Source: SURF-32 sp964648365
GTDB taxonomy: Bacteria; Planctomycetota; Phycisphaerae; UBA1845
DNA length: 11,555 nucleotides
Direction: 5' to 3'
NCBI GenBank assembly: GCA_964648365.1
Contig: CAZYLK010000190.1
Span: forward strand, 1 to 11,555
Shown one piece after another: positions 1 to 7,095 of the stretch. The notes beneath the pieces were generated by a model that saw nothing but the letters and a program-made list of their open reading frames with translations, was not told where the DNA came from and did not search any database. Position 1 is the first letter of the stretch, and every line of letters starts with the position of its first letter. The position numbers and the translations under genes are program-made.

Positions 1-1788
1 CATCACCACCACGAACACGAGTTGAACTTCATCCAGAAGTACGTCTTCTCGATCGACCACAAGGTCATCGGGGTGCAGTACGCGGTGACGGCGCTGGTTT
101 TCCTCTTCTTCGGCTTCTGCCTGATGGGGGTCATGCGCTGGCAGCTTGCCTACCCGCAGGAACCGATTCCGGTGATCGGCAAGATGCTCGGCGCCGCCCT
201 GGTGGACGCCGACGGCGTGCTGCTGCCCGAGGGGTACAACTCGCTCGGCGCCATGCACGGCACCATCATGGTGTTCCTCGGCGTGGTGCCGCTGGCGGTC
301 GGCGGCTTCGGCAACTACGTCATGCCGCTGCAGATCGGCGCGCCGGACATGTCCTTCCCCCGGCTGAACATGCTCAGCTACTGGGTATTCCTGCCCGGCG
401 GGATCATCATGCTGGCGAGCTTCATGGTGCCGGGGGGGGCGGCGAACTCCGGCTGGACGTCCTATGCGCCGCTCTCCGTCATTGCCCAGCCGGCCGCGTC
501 GCAGTACTTCGAGGCGTCCTACCTCGTCTGGATCAACAAGCTGCTCAGCGGTCAGACGCTGTGGCTGATCGGCATGATCTTTCTGATCACGTCGTCGCTG
601 CTGGGTTCGGTGAACTTCATCACCACCATCGTCCACCTGCGGGCCGAGGGGCTGACGTTCTTCCGGCTGCCGTTTTTCGTGTGGGCCCAGTTCGTGACCG
701 CCTTCCTGCTTCTGCTGGCCTTCCCGCCGCTCGAAGCGGCCGGTGTGCTTCAGCTCATGGACCGCCTCGCGGGGACGAGTTTCTTCATGCCGTCGGGCCT
801 GGTCGTCAGCGGACAGGCGGCGGAGTGGACCGGCGGCGGCAGCCCGCTGCTGTGGCAGCACCTGTTCTGGTTCCTGGCCCACCCCGAGGTGTACGTGCTG
901 ATTCTGCCCGCGATGGGCATCGTCGCGGAGGTCATCGCCAACAACACGCGCAAGCCGCTGTGGGGCTACAACACGCTGGTCTTTTCAGTAGTGTTCCTGG
1001 GCTTCATGTCGTTCATCGTCTGGGCCCACCACATGTTCATGACCGGCATGGGCACGACGCTCAGCACCTTCTTCCAGTTCACGACGATGATCATCTCGGT
1101 GCCGTCCGTGATCATCCTCACGTGCTTCTTGATCAGCCTGTATCGCTCCTCGATCCGGTTCACAGTGCCGATGCTGTTCGCGCTGACGTTCCTGCCGATG
1201 TTCGCCATCGGCGGCCTGACCGGTCTGCCTCTGGGACTGACCACGTCGGACATCCACCTGCACGACACCTATTACGTCATCGGCCACTTCCACTACGTCG
1301 TCGCGCCGGGCACGATCATGGGCCTGTTCGCGGGCATCTACTACTGGTATCCGAAGGTCACCGGCCGCAAGATGAGCGACTTCCTCGGACATCTGCACTT
1401 CTGGCCGACGATGATTTTCATGAACGTCGTGTTCATGCCGATGTTCTGGGTCGGCCTGAACGGCGTGTCCCGCCGGCTGTGGACGCAGACCGACTACACG
1501 CTGGGGGTCGAGACGCAGGGCCTGGTGGTCATGTCGTCGTGGGGTGCGTGGATGCTGGGCGTGGCGCAGATCCCGTTCATCATCAACTTCTTCATGAGCG
1601 CCTTCGCGGGCAAACGCGTCAGCGAAAACCCGTGGGAGGCCACCACGCTGGAGTGGTCCGCGCCGTCGCCGCCGCCCCACGGCAACTTCCCCCATCCGCC
1701 GGTGGTCTCCTGTGCGCCCTATGAGTACAGCGTGCCCGGCGCCAAGACCGATTTCTGTCCCCAATTCGCCCGGACTCAGGAGGCGTAA
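1..1788 (+). CDS. ctaD: Cytochrome c oxidase subunit I (haem-copper oxidase, A-type), 5' partial
   Basis: Catalytic subunit of the terminal oxidase in the cytoplasmic membrane; reduces O2 to water and pumps protons. The frame is open to the window edge and codes HHHHEHE just before the TTG at 22, so the true start is probably upstream and 22 is a fallback. Counting that TTG as residue 1 (588 aa), I see the low-spin haem ligand H79, D-channel D109, the CuB/Tyr motif HPEVY (H287, E289, Y291), CuB ligands H336-H337, haem ligands H422 and H424 in GHFHYV, and the propionate-binding R484-R485. The conserved tail NPWEATTLEW is present. Odd: where mitochondrial-type enzymes have the K-channel lysine there is I365, with S362 for Thr and A302 for Ser. 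Subunit III follows after 3 nt. The family call is certain; the subclass is not. Confidence 0.97.
   Translation, partial: HHHHEHELNFIQKYVFSIDHKVIGVQYAVTALVFLFFGFCLMGVMRWQLAYPQEPIPVIGKMLGAALVDADGVLLPEGYNSLGAMHGTIMVFLGVVPLAVGGFGNYVMPLQIGAPDMSFPRLNMLSYWVFLPGGIIMLASFMVPGGAANSGWTSYAPLSVIAQPAASQYFEASYLVWINKLLSGQTLWLIGMIFLITSSLLGSVNFITTIVHLRAEGLTFFRLPFFVWAQFVTAFLLLLAFPPLEAAGVLQLMDRLAGTSFFMPSGLVVSGQAAEWTGGGSPLLWQHLFWFLAHPEVYVLILPAMGIVAEVIANNTRKPLWGYNTLVFSVVFLGFMSFIVWAHHMFMTGMGTTLSTFFQFTTMIISVPSVIILTCFLISLYRSSIRFTVPMLFALTFLPMFAIGGLTGLPLGLTTSDIHLHDTYYVIGHFHYVVAPGTIMGLFAGIYYWYPKVTGRKMSDFLGHLHFWPTMIFMNVVFMPMFWVGLNGVSRRLWTQTDYTLGVETQGLVVMSSWGAWMLGVAQIPFIINFFMSAFAGKRVSENPWEATTLEWSAPSPPPHGNFPHPPVVSCAPYEYSVPGAKTDFCPQFARTQEA
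1778..1783 (+). promoter_or_regulatory. Shine-Dalgarno site for subunit III (supports TTG start)
   Basis: A perfect AGGAGG lies inside the end of the subunit I gene, 8 nt before the TTG at 1792. It justifies the non-ATG start of subunit III and shows that translation of the two genes is linked. Confidence 0.8.
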
Positions 1789-1791
1789 CGC

Positions 1792-2403
<612 letters not shown>

Positions 2404-2412
2404 GAGTCGTTC

Positions 2413-2778
2413 GTGAGCACCGCCACTGCTGAAGATCACCAGAAGCACGTCCGTGCGTTCAAGATGGTGCTGATCGCGCTCCTGGTCGGGACGGTCGTCA
2501 CCGTGGCCGCGTCCTACCTGCCGGTCGGTCACGTCGGCCACGTCCTGGTCGCCCTGCTGATCGCGACCGTGAAGGCCTCGCTGGTCGCGTTGATTTTCAT
2601 GCACCTGAAGGCCGAGCGGATGTTCCTGTACTCCATCCTCGTCTTGAGCGCCGCCTTTTTCGCCGTGCTGCTGCTGATCCCCGTCTTCACGGAGGTGGAG
2701 AGCGTTGGCACGGACACGCAGCGCATCGTGGCCGCCCACGACGACCACGGCGGCGATCACGCAACGGACGGTCACTGA
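2413..2778 (+). CDS. ctaF: Cytochrome c oxidase subunit IV (prokaryotic COX4 type, caa3-like)
   Basis: A 121-aa accessory membrane subunit of caa3/cox-type oxidases. The GTG start at 2413 has AGGAG (2402-2406) 6 nt upstream. Three membrane segments lie at about 14-36, 41-65 and 70-93. The typical family motif is the second helix with K54 and FMHLK (62-66). The protein ends in a hydrophilic His/Asp-rich tail (HDDHGGDHATDGH, 109-121), which should face the periplasm if the N-terminus is cytoplasmic. It may bind copper or zinc, but that is inference. The stop TGA overlaps the ATG of the next gene by one base, so the two are probably translationally coupled. I recognise the family, but its sequence conservation is weak. 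Confidence 0.88.
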   Translation: MSTATAEDHQKHVRAFKMVLIALLVGTVVTVAASYLPVGHVGHVLVALLIATVKASLVALIFMHLKAERMFLYSILVLSAAFFAVLLLIPVFTEVESVGTDTQRIVAAHDDHGGDHATDGH

Positions 2779-2987
2779 TGTCGCTGAAGGCGTTTCACGT
2801 ACTGTTTATCATCGCCACGTTCCTGCTCTGCGTGGGCACGGGCGCGTGGCTGATCGGTCAGTATCGAACGGCCGGCGGCGGCCTGCTGGAACTGACCGTC
2901 GGCATCGCCAGCCTGCTCGGCGCCGGCGGCGTGGTGGCCTACTTCTTCTGGTTCGTGCGAAAGCTCAAGGGGGTCAGCTACATCTGA
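2778..2987 (+). CDS. Small two-helix membrane protein of the cox operon, unknown function
   Basis: A 69-aa protein starting at an ATG that overlaps the subunit IV stop (TGATG) and ending in a TGATG that overlaps the next start. It has no strong Shine-Dalgarno of its own, which fits translational coupling. It consists almost entirely of two hydrophobic segments (about 5-26 and 36-59) joined by a short loop (QYRTAGGG), and ends in the basic motif VRKLKGVSYI. I believe similar short proteins ending in a RKLKxxSYL-like motif occur in cox clusters of related bacteria, but I cannot confirm this here. A role as a small oxidase subunit or assembly factor is suggested only by position. Confidence 0.8.
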   Translation: MSLKAFHVLFIIATFLLCVGTGAWLIGQYRTAGGGLLELTVGIASLLGAGGVVAYFFWFVRKLKGVSYI

Positions 2988-3259
2988 TGCTTCGTCCCCG
3001 CCCATCCCGCTCGGCCCGCTGGCTTCCGCTCGTGCTCTCCGGCATGTGGCTGGGCGCCGCCGCGTTGCCGGCCCATGCCTGCGCCGTCTGCCAGGGCAGT
3101 CCGGACGATCCGATGACGCGAGGCGCGGCTGCCGGCGTCGTCGTCCTGGCGCTGGTCATCTACACCGTGCTGCTGGGCTTTGCTTCTGTAGCGCTGTACT
3201 GGGTCGTGCGGGCACGCCGCATGTATCGGACGCCCGCTGACGCCGTCGCGACGAACTGA
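2987..3259 (+). CDS. Exported small CxxC membrane protein closing the cox operon, unknown function
   Basis: A 90-aa protein. The ATG at 2987 overlaps the preceding stop. A longer in-frame reading from 2705 exists but would overlap two genes and lack the signal peptide, so I reject it. Residues 1-31 form a signal peptide with basic RPRPSRSAR, a hydrophobic core and a likely cleavage after ALPAHA. The mature N-terminus would then begin with CAVCQGSPDDPM (C32 and C35, a CxxC). One membrane segment follows (about 49-73) with a basic YWVVRARR end on the cytoplasmic side. The two cysteines would lie in the periplasm at the membrane surface, where the CuA and CuB sites of the oxidase are assembled. 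A copper-handling or thiol-redox role is inferred from that position. It is not a lipoprotein by the usual lipobox. Confidence 0.82.
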   Translation: MLRPRPSRSARWLPLVLSGMWLGAAALPAHACAVCQGSPDDPMTRGAAAGVVVLALVIYTVLLGFASVALYWVVRARRMYRTPADAVATN

Positions 3260-3328
3260 CGGCTTCCTGCGGACTCTATCGGGCGTTGTCGCGTTACCCG
3301 CGGCGGCCCGGCGACTTTCCCGTTCGGC

Positions 3329-3357
3329 TTGAAAACGCCCCGCTGACCTGCTACTGT
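3329..3357 (+). promoter_or_regulatory. Possible sigma-70-type promoter for the protease gene
   Basis: TTGAAA (3329-3334) and TACTGT (3352-3357) are separated by 17 nt, about 105 nt before the protease start. The -35 is a 5/6 match and the -10 only 3/6, so this is tentative. The rest of the 204-nt gap (3260-3463) holds no convincing gene. Its only terminator-like structure is a weak GTCGC/GCGAC pairing (3288-3315) followed by TTT. Confidence 0.35.
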
Positions 3358-3463
3358 AATGTTTTGTGTACTGCTTCGGCGACTGTCGAGCCTGTCGGGG
3401 GACGGGCGCTGCACCGGCGCGCCGAGCGAATCCGGGGTTCGGACGAAAGAAAGGTTGCTTGTA

Positions 3464-4795
3464 ATGCTAAAGGAAGCAAAGGTTTGCGCGGTGGCGGCTG
3501 CCGTCCTGATGACGGCGTCGGCCCACGCCCAGCTCACGCTCGACTACCCGCGGGGCGAGTTCGCTCCCGGCCTGATCGACACCGGCCGGCTTGACAACGC
3601 TGGCGACGATTTTGCCCTCGTCTTCGACGACGTGATTCAGAAGCAGGGTGCCGCGTGGCTGCGGCTCTACTTCAGCGACGTCGTCATGCCGGCGGGCAGC
3701 TTCGTCCGCGTGACGTCGACTTTTGACAATGAGACGCAGGATCTGGACGCCCAGGCGCTGTCCGAGTGGAGCGATACCACCGCGTACTTCAACGGTGATA
3801 CACTGATCATCGAGTTGTGGGCGGCGCCCCACACGGTCGGCAACCGGCTGGCGGTCGAGAAGGTCGGTTTCGAGATCGGCGACATTCACGGGCCGGGGTC
3901 GGCTGGCGAATGCGGCATCTGCAACGGCGATAACCGCACACCTTCGACGGAGGAGTGGTCCTGCCGCCTCATGCCCGTCGGCTGCTCGGCGACCGTCTAC
4001 AACACCGAAAGCTGCCTGGTCTCCGCCGGGCACTGCATGAGCGGCAACCTGGTTGCTCAGTTCCGCGTGCCGCCGTCCTCCGGGTGCCGCCCGCAGAACC
4101 CGGGCGTCTCGGACCAGTTTCCGGTCGTCACGCGCCGCTCGACCAACGGCGGCGTCGGCAATGACTGGGCGGTCATGACGACCGGTAACAACAACGTCGG
4201 CCAGAAGGCGTTCGCCCGCTACGGCGTGCTGCGTCCGCTCGCCGAGGTGCTGCCCGCCTCCGGCACCACGGATGTCTGGGGTTACGGCGTCAGCTCCATC
4301 TGCGAGCGCACGCAGGCCCAGCAGAACAGCCCCGGCAACATCCTGTCGCGGCAGAGCACATACTACACCTACACGAACGACGTGACTGGCGGCAACTCCG
4401 GCTCGGGCTATATCTACCAGGGGCAGGTCATTGGCGTCGTGACGCACTGCAATCAGGGTGGCTGTGGCAATATCGCCACCCGAATCGACCACTCGGCGTT
4501 CCGGGCCGCCATCAACGACCTGTGCCCCGGCGGCGGCGTCGGCTGCGACGACATCCGCAAGCACAAGAGCAAGTGCAAGAGCAACGGCAGCATCAAGGGC
4601 AAAGTCGTCATGTGGACCACCGAGTTCAACGGCGAGACCGTCGTGGTCAACATCGACAACGAGCGCGAGATTGAGCTGACGATCTCCGGCAAGAAGGCCG
4701 TCTACAAGAACTACTTCGTCGCTCCGGGCGTGCATGACGTGCTGATGACCCGCCCGCGCTGCGTCGATTTCGACAATCGGGTGACCTGCAACTAG
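3464..4795 (+). CDS. Exported trypsin-fold serine endopeptidase
   Basis: A 443-aa secreted protease. I start it at the ATG at 3464 rather than the in-frame ATG at 3359, because a signal peptide begins there (MLKEAKVCAVAAAVLM, cleavage after ASAHA at about residue 22) and AAAGG lies 9 nt upstream. Residues 25-140 look like a beta-rich N-terminal domain. The catalytic domain (about 150-355) shows the trypsin-fold triad: H190 in VSAGHC, D234 in NDWAV and S312 in GGNSGSG. D306 lies six residues before the serine, the place of trypsin Asp189, so cleavage after Arg or Lys is plausible. Cysteine pairs around 150-191, 327-334 and 354-371 suggest disulfides. A C-terminal domain (about 362-443) is basic, then beta-rich, with a final Cys pair. 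Overall it resembles lysyl-endopeptidase-like bacterial proteases. It appears to be a single-gene unit ending at a strong terminator. Confidence 0.85.
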   Translation: MLKEAKVCAVAAAVLMTASAHAQLTLDYPRGEFAPGLIDTGRLDNAGDDFALVFDDVIQKQGAAWLRLYFSDVVMPAGSFVRVTSTFDNETQDLDAQALSEWSDTTAYFNGDTLIIELWAAPHTVGNRLAVEKVGFEIGDIHGPGSAGECGICNGDNRTPSTEEWSCRLMPVGCSATVYNTESCLVSAGHCMSGNLVAQFRVPPSSGCRPQNPGVSDQFPVVTRRSTNGGVGNDWAVMTTGNNNVGQKAFARYGVLRPLAEVLPASGTTDVWGYGVSSICERTQAQQNSPGNILSRQSTYYTYTNDVTGGNSGSGYIYQGQVIGVVTHCNQGGCGNIATRIDHSAFRAAINDLCPGGGVGCDDIRKHKSKCKSNGSIKGKVVMWTTEFNGETVVVNIDNEREIELTISGKKAVYKNYFVAPGVHDVLMTRPRCVDFDNRVTCN

Positions 4796-4838
4796 CCGGT
4801 CGCTTCCGAACTTCCGAGTATGGCGCGACATCGCGCCC

Positions 4839-4871
4839 CCGGCCGGGGTGATCATCGCCCCGGCCGGTTTT
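4839..4871 (+). terminator. Strong intrinsic terminator after the protease gene
   Basis: A perfect 10-bp stem, CCGGCCGGGG (4839-4848) with CCCCGGCCGG (4858-4867), closes a 9-nt loop (TGATCATCG) and is followed directly by TTTT (4868-4871). It begins 43 nt after the protease stop. It separates the protease from the signal peptidase gene and argues against any peptidase start inside it. The rest of the gap to 5063 contains no gene that I can support. Confidence 0.9.
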
Positions 4872-5049
4872 CTGCGCTCCGGTCGCGGCCGGACACGGCC
4901 GGCGACACGACGGCGTGTCTTGGCCTGCCCGTCGCGTCAGGATCGCCCGGCCTGGCGCGCTCCACAGGGTGTCGCGTCGGCTGCCGCCTTGGCCGTCGCA
5001 CCTTCCGGACGCCCGCGGGCAGAGGCGTGCGTCCCTGCGGCACTTCGTC

Positions 5050-5055
5050 TACACT
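5050..5055 (+). promoter_or_regulatory. Possible -10 element giving a leaderless lepB mRNA
   Basis: TACACT (4/6 to TATAAT) ends 8 nt before the lepB ATG at 5064. No purine-rich ribosome-binding site lies between them, only CCCCCGCA. If used, the transcript would start at or next to the ATG. No matching -35 is evident, so this is weak. Confidence 0.25.
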
Positions 5056-5063
5056 CCCCCGCA

Positions 5064-6812
5064 ATGCCAGCCGGCCCCTCGACCTCAGCCTCCCCTGACG
5101 CCGCTCGCCCCGAGCCGCGGAAGGAAAGCCTGCGCGAAACGATCGACTCGATCGTGGTCGCATTCATCCTGGCGTTCGTGTTCCGGGCCTTCGTGGTCGA
5201 GGCCTTCGTCATCCCGACCGGTTCGATGGCGCCGACGCTCTACGGCCGCCACGGCACGATGACGTGCGAGTTCTGCGGCTACTCCTTCGCGTACGGCCTG
5301 CTGGACCCCAGCAGCAACAGCCGTGTGGAGCACGGGCCGCAATCCACCGCGACGTGTCCGAACTGCTGGCGTCCCAACACGGGCTTGCGCCAGAACGACG
5401 TCGCCGGCAACTCCGATCCCGGCGACCGCATCCTCGTGCTGAAGTGGCCGCTCGATTTTGGCGGACCGCGGACCGCGACCCATCGCTGGGACGTGACGGT
5501 CTTCAAAGATCCCTCCGACGGTACCACCAATTTCATCAAGCGCTGCGTCGGCGTGCCGGGGGAGGTTCTGTCGATCATCCGCGGCGACGTATATACGGTG
5601 CCGATTGCTGAGCTGTCCGACGAGACGCGCACGATCATGGAAGATCGCGTGCAGCGCAAAACGGAACTTCAGTACGGCAACGTTCGCGGGCGACTGGAAA
5701 GCGTGCCGAAAGCGGTGCTCGACGAGCTGGATCGCAAGTTGCGGATCGCCCGCAAGACGCCCACGGCCCAGTCGTCGCTGTGGTTCAACGTGTACAATCA
5801 CGACTTCCGCCCGCGGATTCCCGTGGCGACGCAGCCGCAGTGGAACCACGCAGGGCCGGGCGAGGCGACCTGGGATGCGTCCGCTCGCGTGGTGACGTTT
5901 GACGGCCTCGGCCGTCCGGCGGACGCGATCGAACTGGTCAATACCATGTCGGTCGACGCGTATGCCTACAACCTGAAAGATCGGCGCGACGCCCAGCGCC
6001 GGGGCAGCCTGCACGAGTTTCAGCAGGTCAACGGCGACTTCAATTACCTGTTTTATGGCGAGAATTACGTCGACGATCTGCGAATGCGGTTCGTCCTCGA
6101 CGCCCGCGGCGGGGGCGGGGCGCTGCGCTTGTATCTGAAGAAGCTGGACACCCGGTTCTGCGCTACGCTCGGGATGGACGGCGCCGTCAGCATCAGCGCG
6201 GAACGGGACGGAAAGCCGGTTCGCGACTTTGATCGGCTTCAGACGCGGGTGGCGGCGTTTGCCGGCCGCGGTCGCGGGGTCGAGGTGTCCTTCGAGGTCG
6301 TGGACTACCGCGTGGCCCTGAGCATCGACGGCGAGGAGGTTCTCGCATCCACTCCGCAGATGTACGCGCCGGACCTTGCGGCGCTGCGCCGGGGCGAGTG
6401 GGCGCCGGCGGCCTGGCCGCGCATCGAGGCGGACGACGCGGCGCTGAGCCTGCTGCACCTGATCGTGGAACGCGACGTCTACTACCTGGACCGCGGACGC
6501 GGCGCGCTGAACGAGCTGCGGAGCTGGCTCGTCGATCAGGCCGGGTGGGGAACCGAAAACAACCCGATCATGTTGCGCGAGGGCGAGTACTTCATGCTGG
6601 GCGACAACAGTCCCCAGAGCCAGGACTCGCGGTTCTGGGTCAAGATCGGGCCGCACCTTCAAGATCGCGGCGAGCGTTTTCAGCTTGGCACCGTCCCGGA
6701 GGACCAGTTGATCGGTCGTGCGTTCTTCGTCTACTGGCCCAGCGGACATCGCCTGGCCGAGTGGGTTCCCGGCCTGATTCCCGACGTGGGGCGGATGAGG
6801 TGGATACGCTAA
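5064..6812 (+). CDS. lepB: Signal peptidase I, oversized form with zinc-ribbon-like and jelly-roll insertions
   Basis: Membrane-bound Ser/Lys protease that removes signal peptides from exported proteins. At 582 aa it is about twice the usual length. I start it at ATG 5064; the open frame extends to 4848, but that would begin in a terminator and add a low-complexity Arg/Ala stretch. One membrane segment (about 26-48) is followed by the catalytic serine motif PTGSMAPTL (S54). Next comes an unusual four-Cys segment, CEFC (C68, C71) and CPNC (C98, C101), resembling a zinc ribbon. The core resumes with GDRILVLKW (120-128) and the catalytic lysine in NFIKRCVGVPGE (K159). Residues about 172-505 are an insert: a charged helical stretch, then a beta-rich concanavalin/LamG-like region (about 240-432). 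The last box, YFMLGDNSPQSQDSRFW (509-525), and LIGRAFFVYWP close the core. The catalytic assignment is firm; the fold of the insert is inference. Confidence 0.93.
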   Translation: MPAGPSTSASPDAARPEPRKESLRETIDSIVVAFILAFVFRAFVVEAFVIPTGSMAPTLYGRHGTMTCEFCGYSFAYGLLDPSSNSRVEHGPQSTATCPNCWRPNTGLRQNDVAGNSDPGDRILVLKWPLDFGGPRTATHRWDVTVFKDPSDGTTNFIKRCVGVPGEVLSIIRGDVYTVPIAELSDETRTIMEDRVQRKTELQYGNVRGRLESVPKAVLDELDRKLRIARKTPTAQSSLWFNVYNHDFRPRIPVATQPQWNHAGPGEATWDASARVVTFDGLGRPADAIELVNTMSVDAYAYNLKDRRDAQRRGSLHEFQQVNGDFNYLFYGENYVDDLRMRFVLDARGGGGALRLYLKKLDTRFCATLGMDGAVSISAERDGKPVRDFDRLQTRVAAFAGRGRGVEVSFEVVDYRVALSIDGEEVLASTPQMYAPDLAALRRGEWAPAAWPRIEADDAALSLLHLIVERDVYYLDRGRGALNELRSWLVDQAGWGTENNPIMLREGEYFMLGDNSPQSQDSRFWVKIGPHLQDRGERFQLGTVPEDQLIGRAFFVYWPSGHRLAEWVPGLIPDVGRMRWIR

Positions 6813-6823
6813 ACACTCTGAAA

Positions 6824-6832
6824 TTATCCACA
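6824..6832 (+). other. Single consensus DnaA-box sequence
   Basis: TTATCCACA matches the bacterial DnaA-box consensus exactly, 11 nt after the lepB stop. I find no second good copy in the surrounding gap, no AT-rich unwinding region and no dnaA, dnaN or gyrB. It is at most an isolated DnaA-binding or titration site, and may be chance. Confidence 0.3.
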
Positions 6833-6947
6833 ATGGACCAACATTCTGCCGGCCGCGAGCGGCGGGCGCGGGTTTGAGCGACACGGAGCGAGACGGCAGG
6901 CGACTTATCACGGCCAGCCGATGTGTTTTTCACGGTTAAGGTTTTGC

Positions 6948-6962
6948 TGGCAAAGTACTTGC
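6948..6962 (+). promoter_or_regulatory. Sigma-54 (RpoN) promoter candidate ahead of lptB
   Basis: TGGCA (6948-6952) and TTGC (6959-6962) have the exact -24/-12 spacing of sigma-54 promoters, and the base before TGG is C, as preferred. The start of transcription would be near 6974, giving a leader of about 120 nt before lptB. Such promoters need an enhancer-binding activator; none is encoded in the window and I could not identify an upstream binding site. The remainder of 6813-7095 contains no gene. Confidence 0.6.
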
Positions 6963-7064
6963 GTGGTTGTCGTTTCCTGTCGGCCTGACCGGGACCGCTG
7001 CCGTTCAGAGCCTGAGAGGCTGCATTGCCGAGGTTGATCCGCGGGTTTGTCAACAGCGGCGGCG

Positions 7065-7089
7065 TTGTCGGTAAGATCGAGTTCGACAA
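7065..7089 (+). promoter_or_regulatory. Inverted repeat next to the lptB start, possible operator or leader structure
   Basis: TTGTCG (7065-7070) and CGACAA (7084-7089) form a perfect 6-bp inverted repeat with a 13-nt spacer, ending 6 nt before the lptB ATG. A weak sigma-70-like pair, TTGTCA (7047-7052) and TAAGAT (7072-7077), overlaps it with a 19-nt spacer. The ribosome-binding site here is weak (AAGAG), so the structure could affect translation. Confidence 0.3.
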
Positions 7090-7095
7090 GAGTTT

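Noticed and set aside
561..1724. 387-codon + strand open frame overlapping subunit I
   Set aside because: It is an out-of-frame reading of the oxidase gene, rich in His, Arg and Pro, with no domain and no ribosome-binding site.
2705..2986. 94-codon upstream extension of the CxxC protein
   Set aside because: It overlaps two well-supported genes in another frame and would bury the signal peptide. ATG 2987 has the overlap spacing used by the preceding gene.
4848..5063. 72-codon upstream extension of lepB
   Set aside because: It would start within the right part of a strong terminator and encodes Arg/Ala-rich low-complexity sequence. The signal peptidase N-terminus fits ATG 5064.
5085..6911. 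608-codon open frame on the - strand opposite lepB
   Set aside because: It is an antisense shadow of a GC-rich gene: its Arg/His/Val-rich product has no motif, while the + strand frame has all signal peptidase boxes. The same applies to the - strand frames at 3467-4855, 6640-7965 and 9424-10707.
6813..7095. Replication origin around the DnaA box
   Set aside because: There is only one box, no AT-rich stretch and no replication genes nearby.
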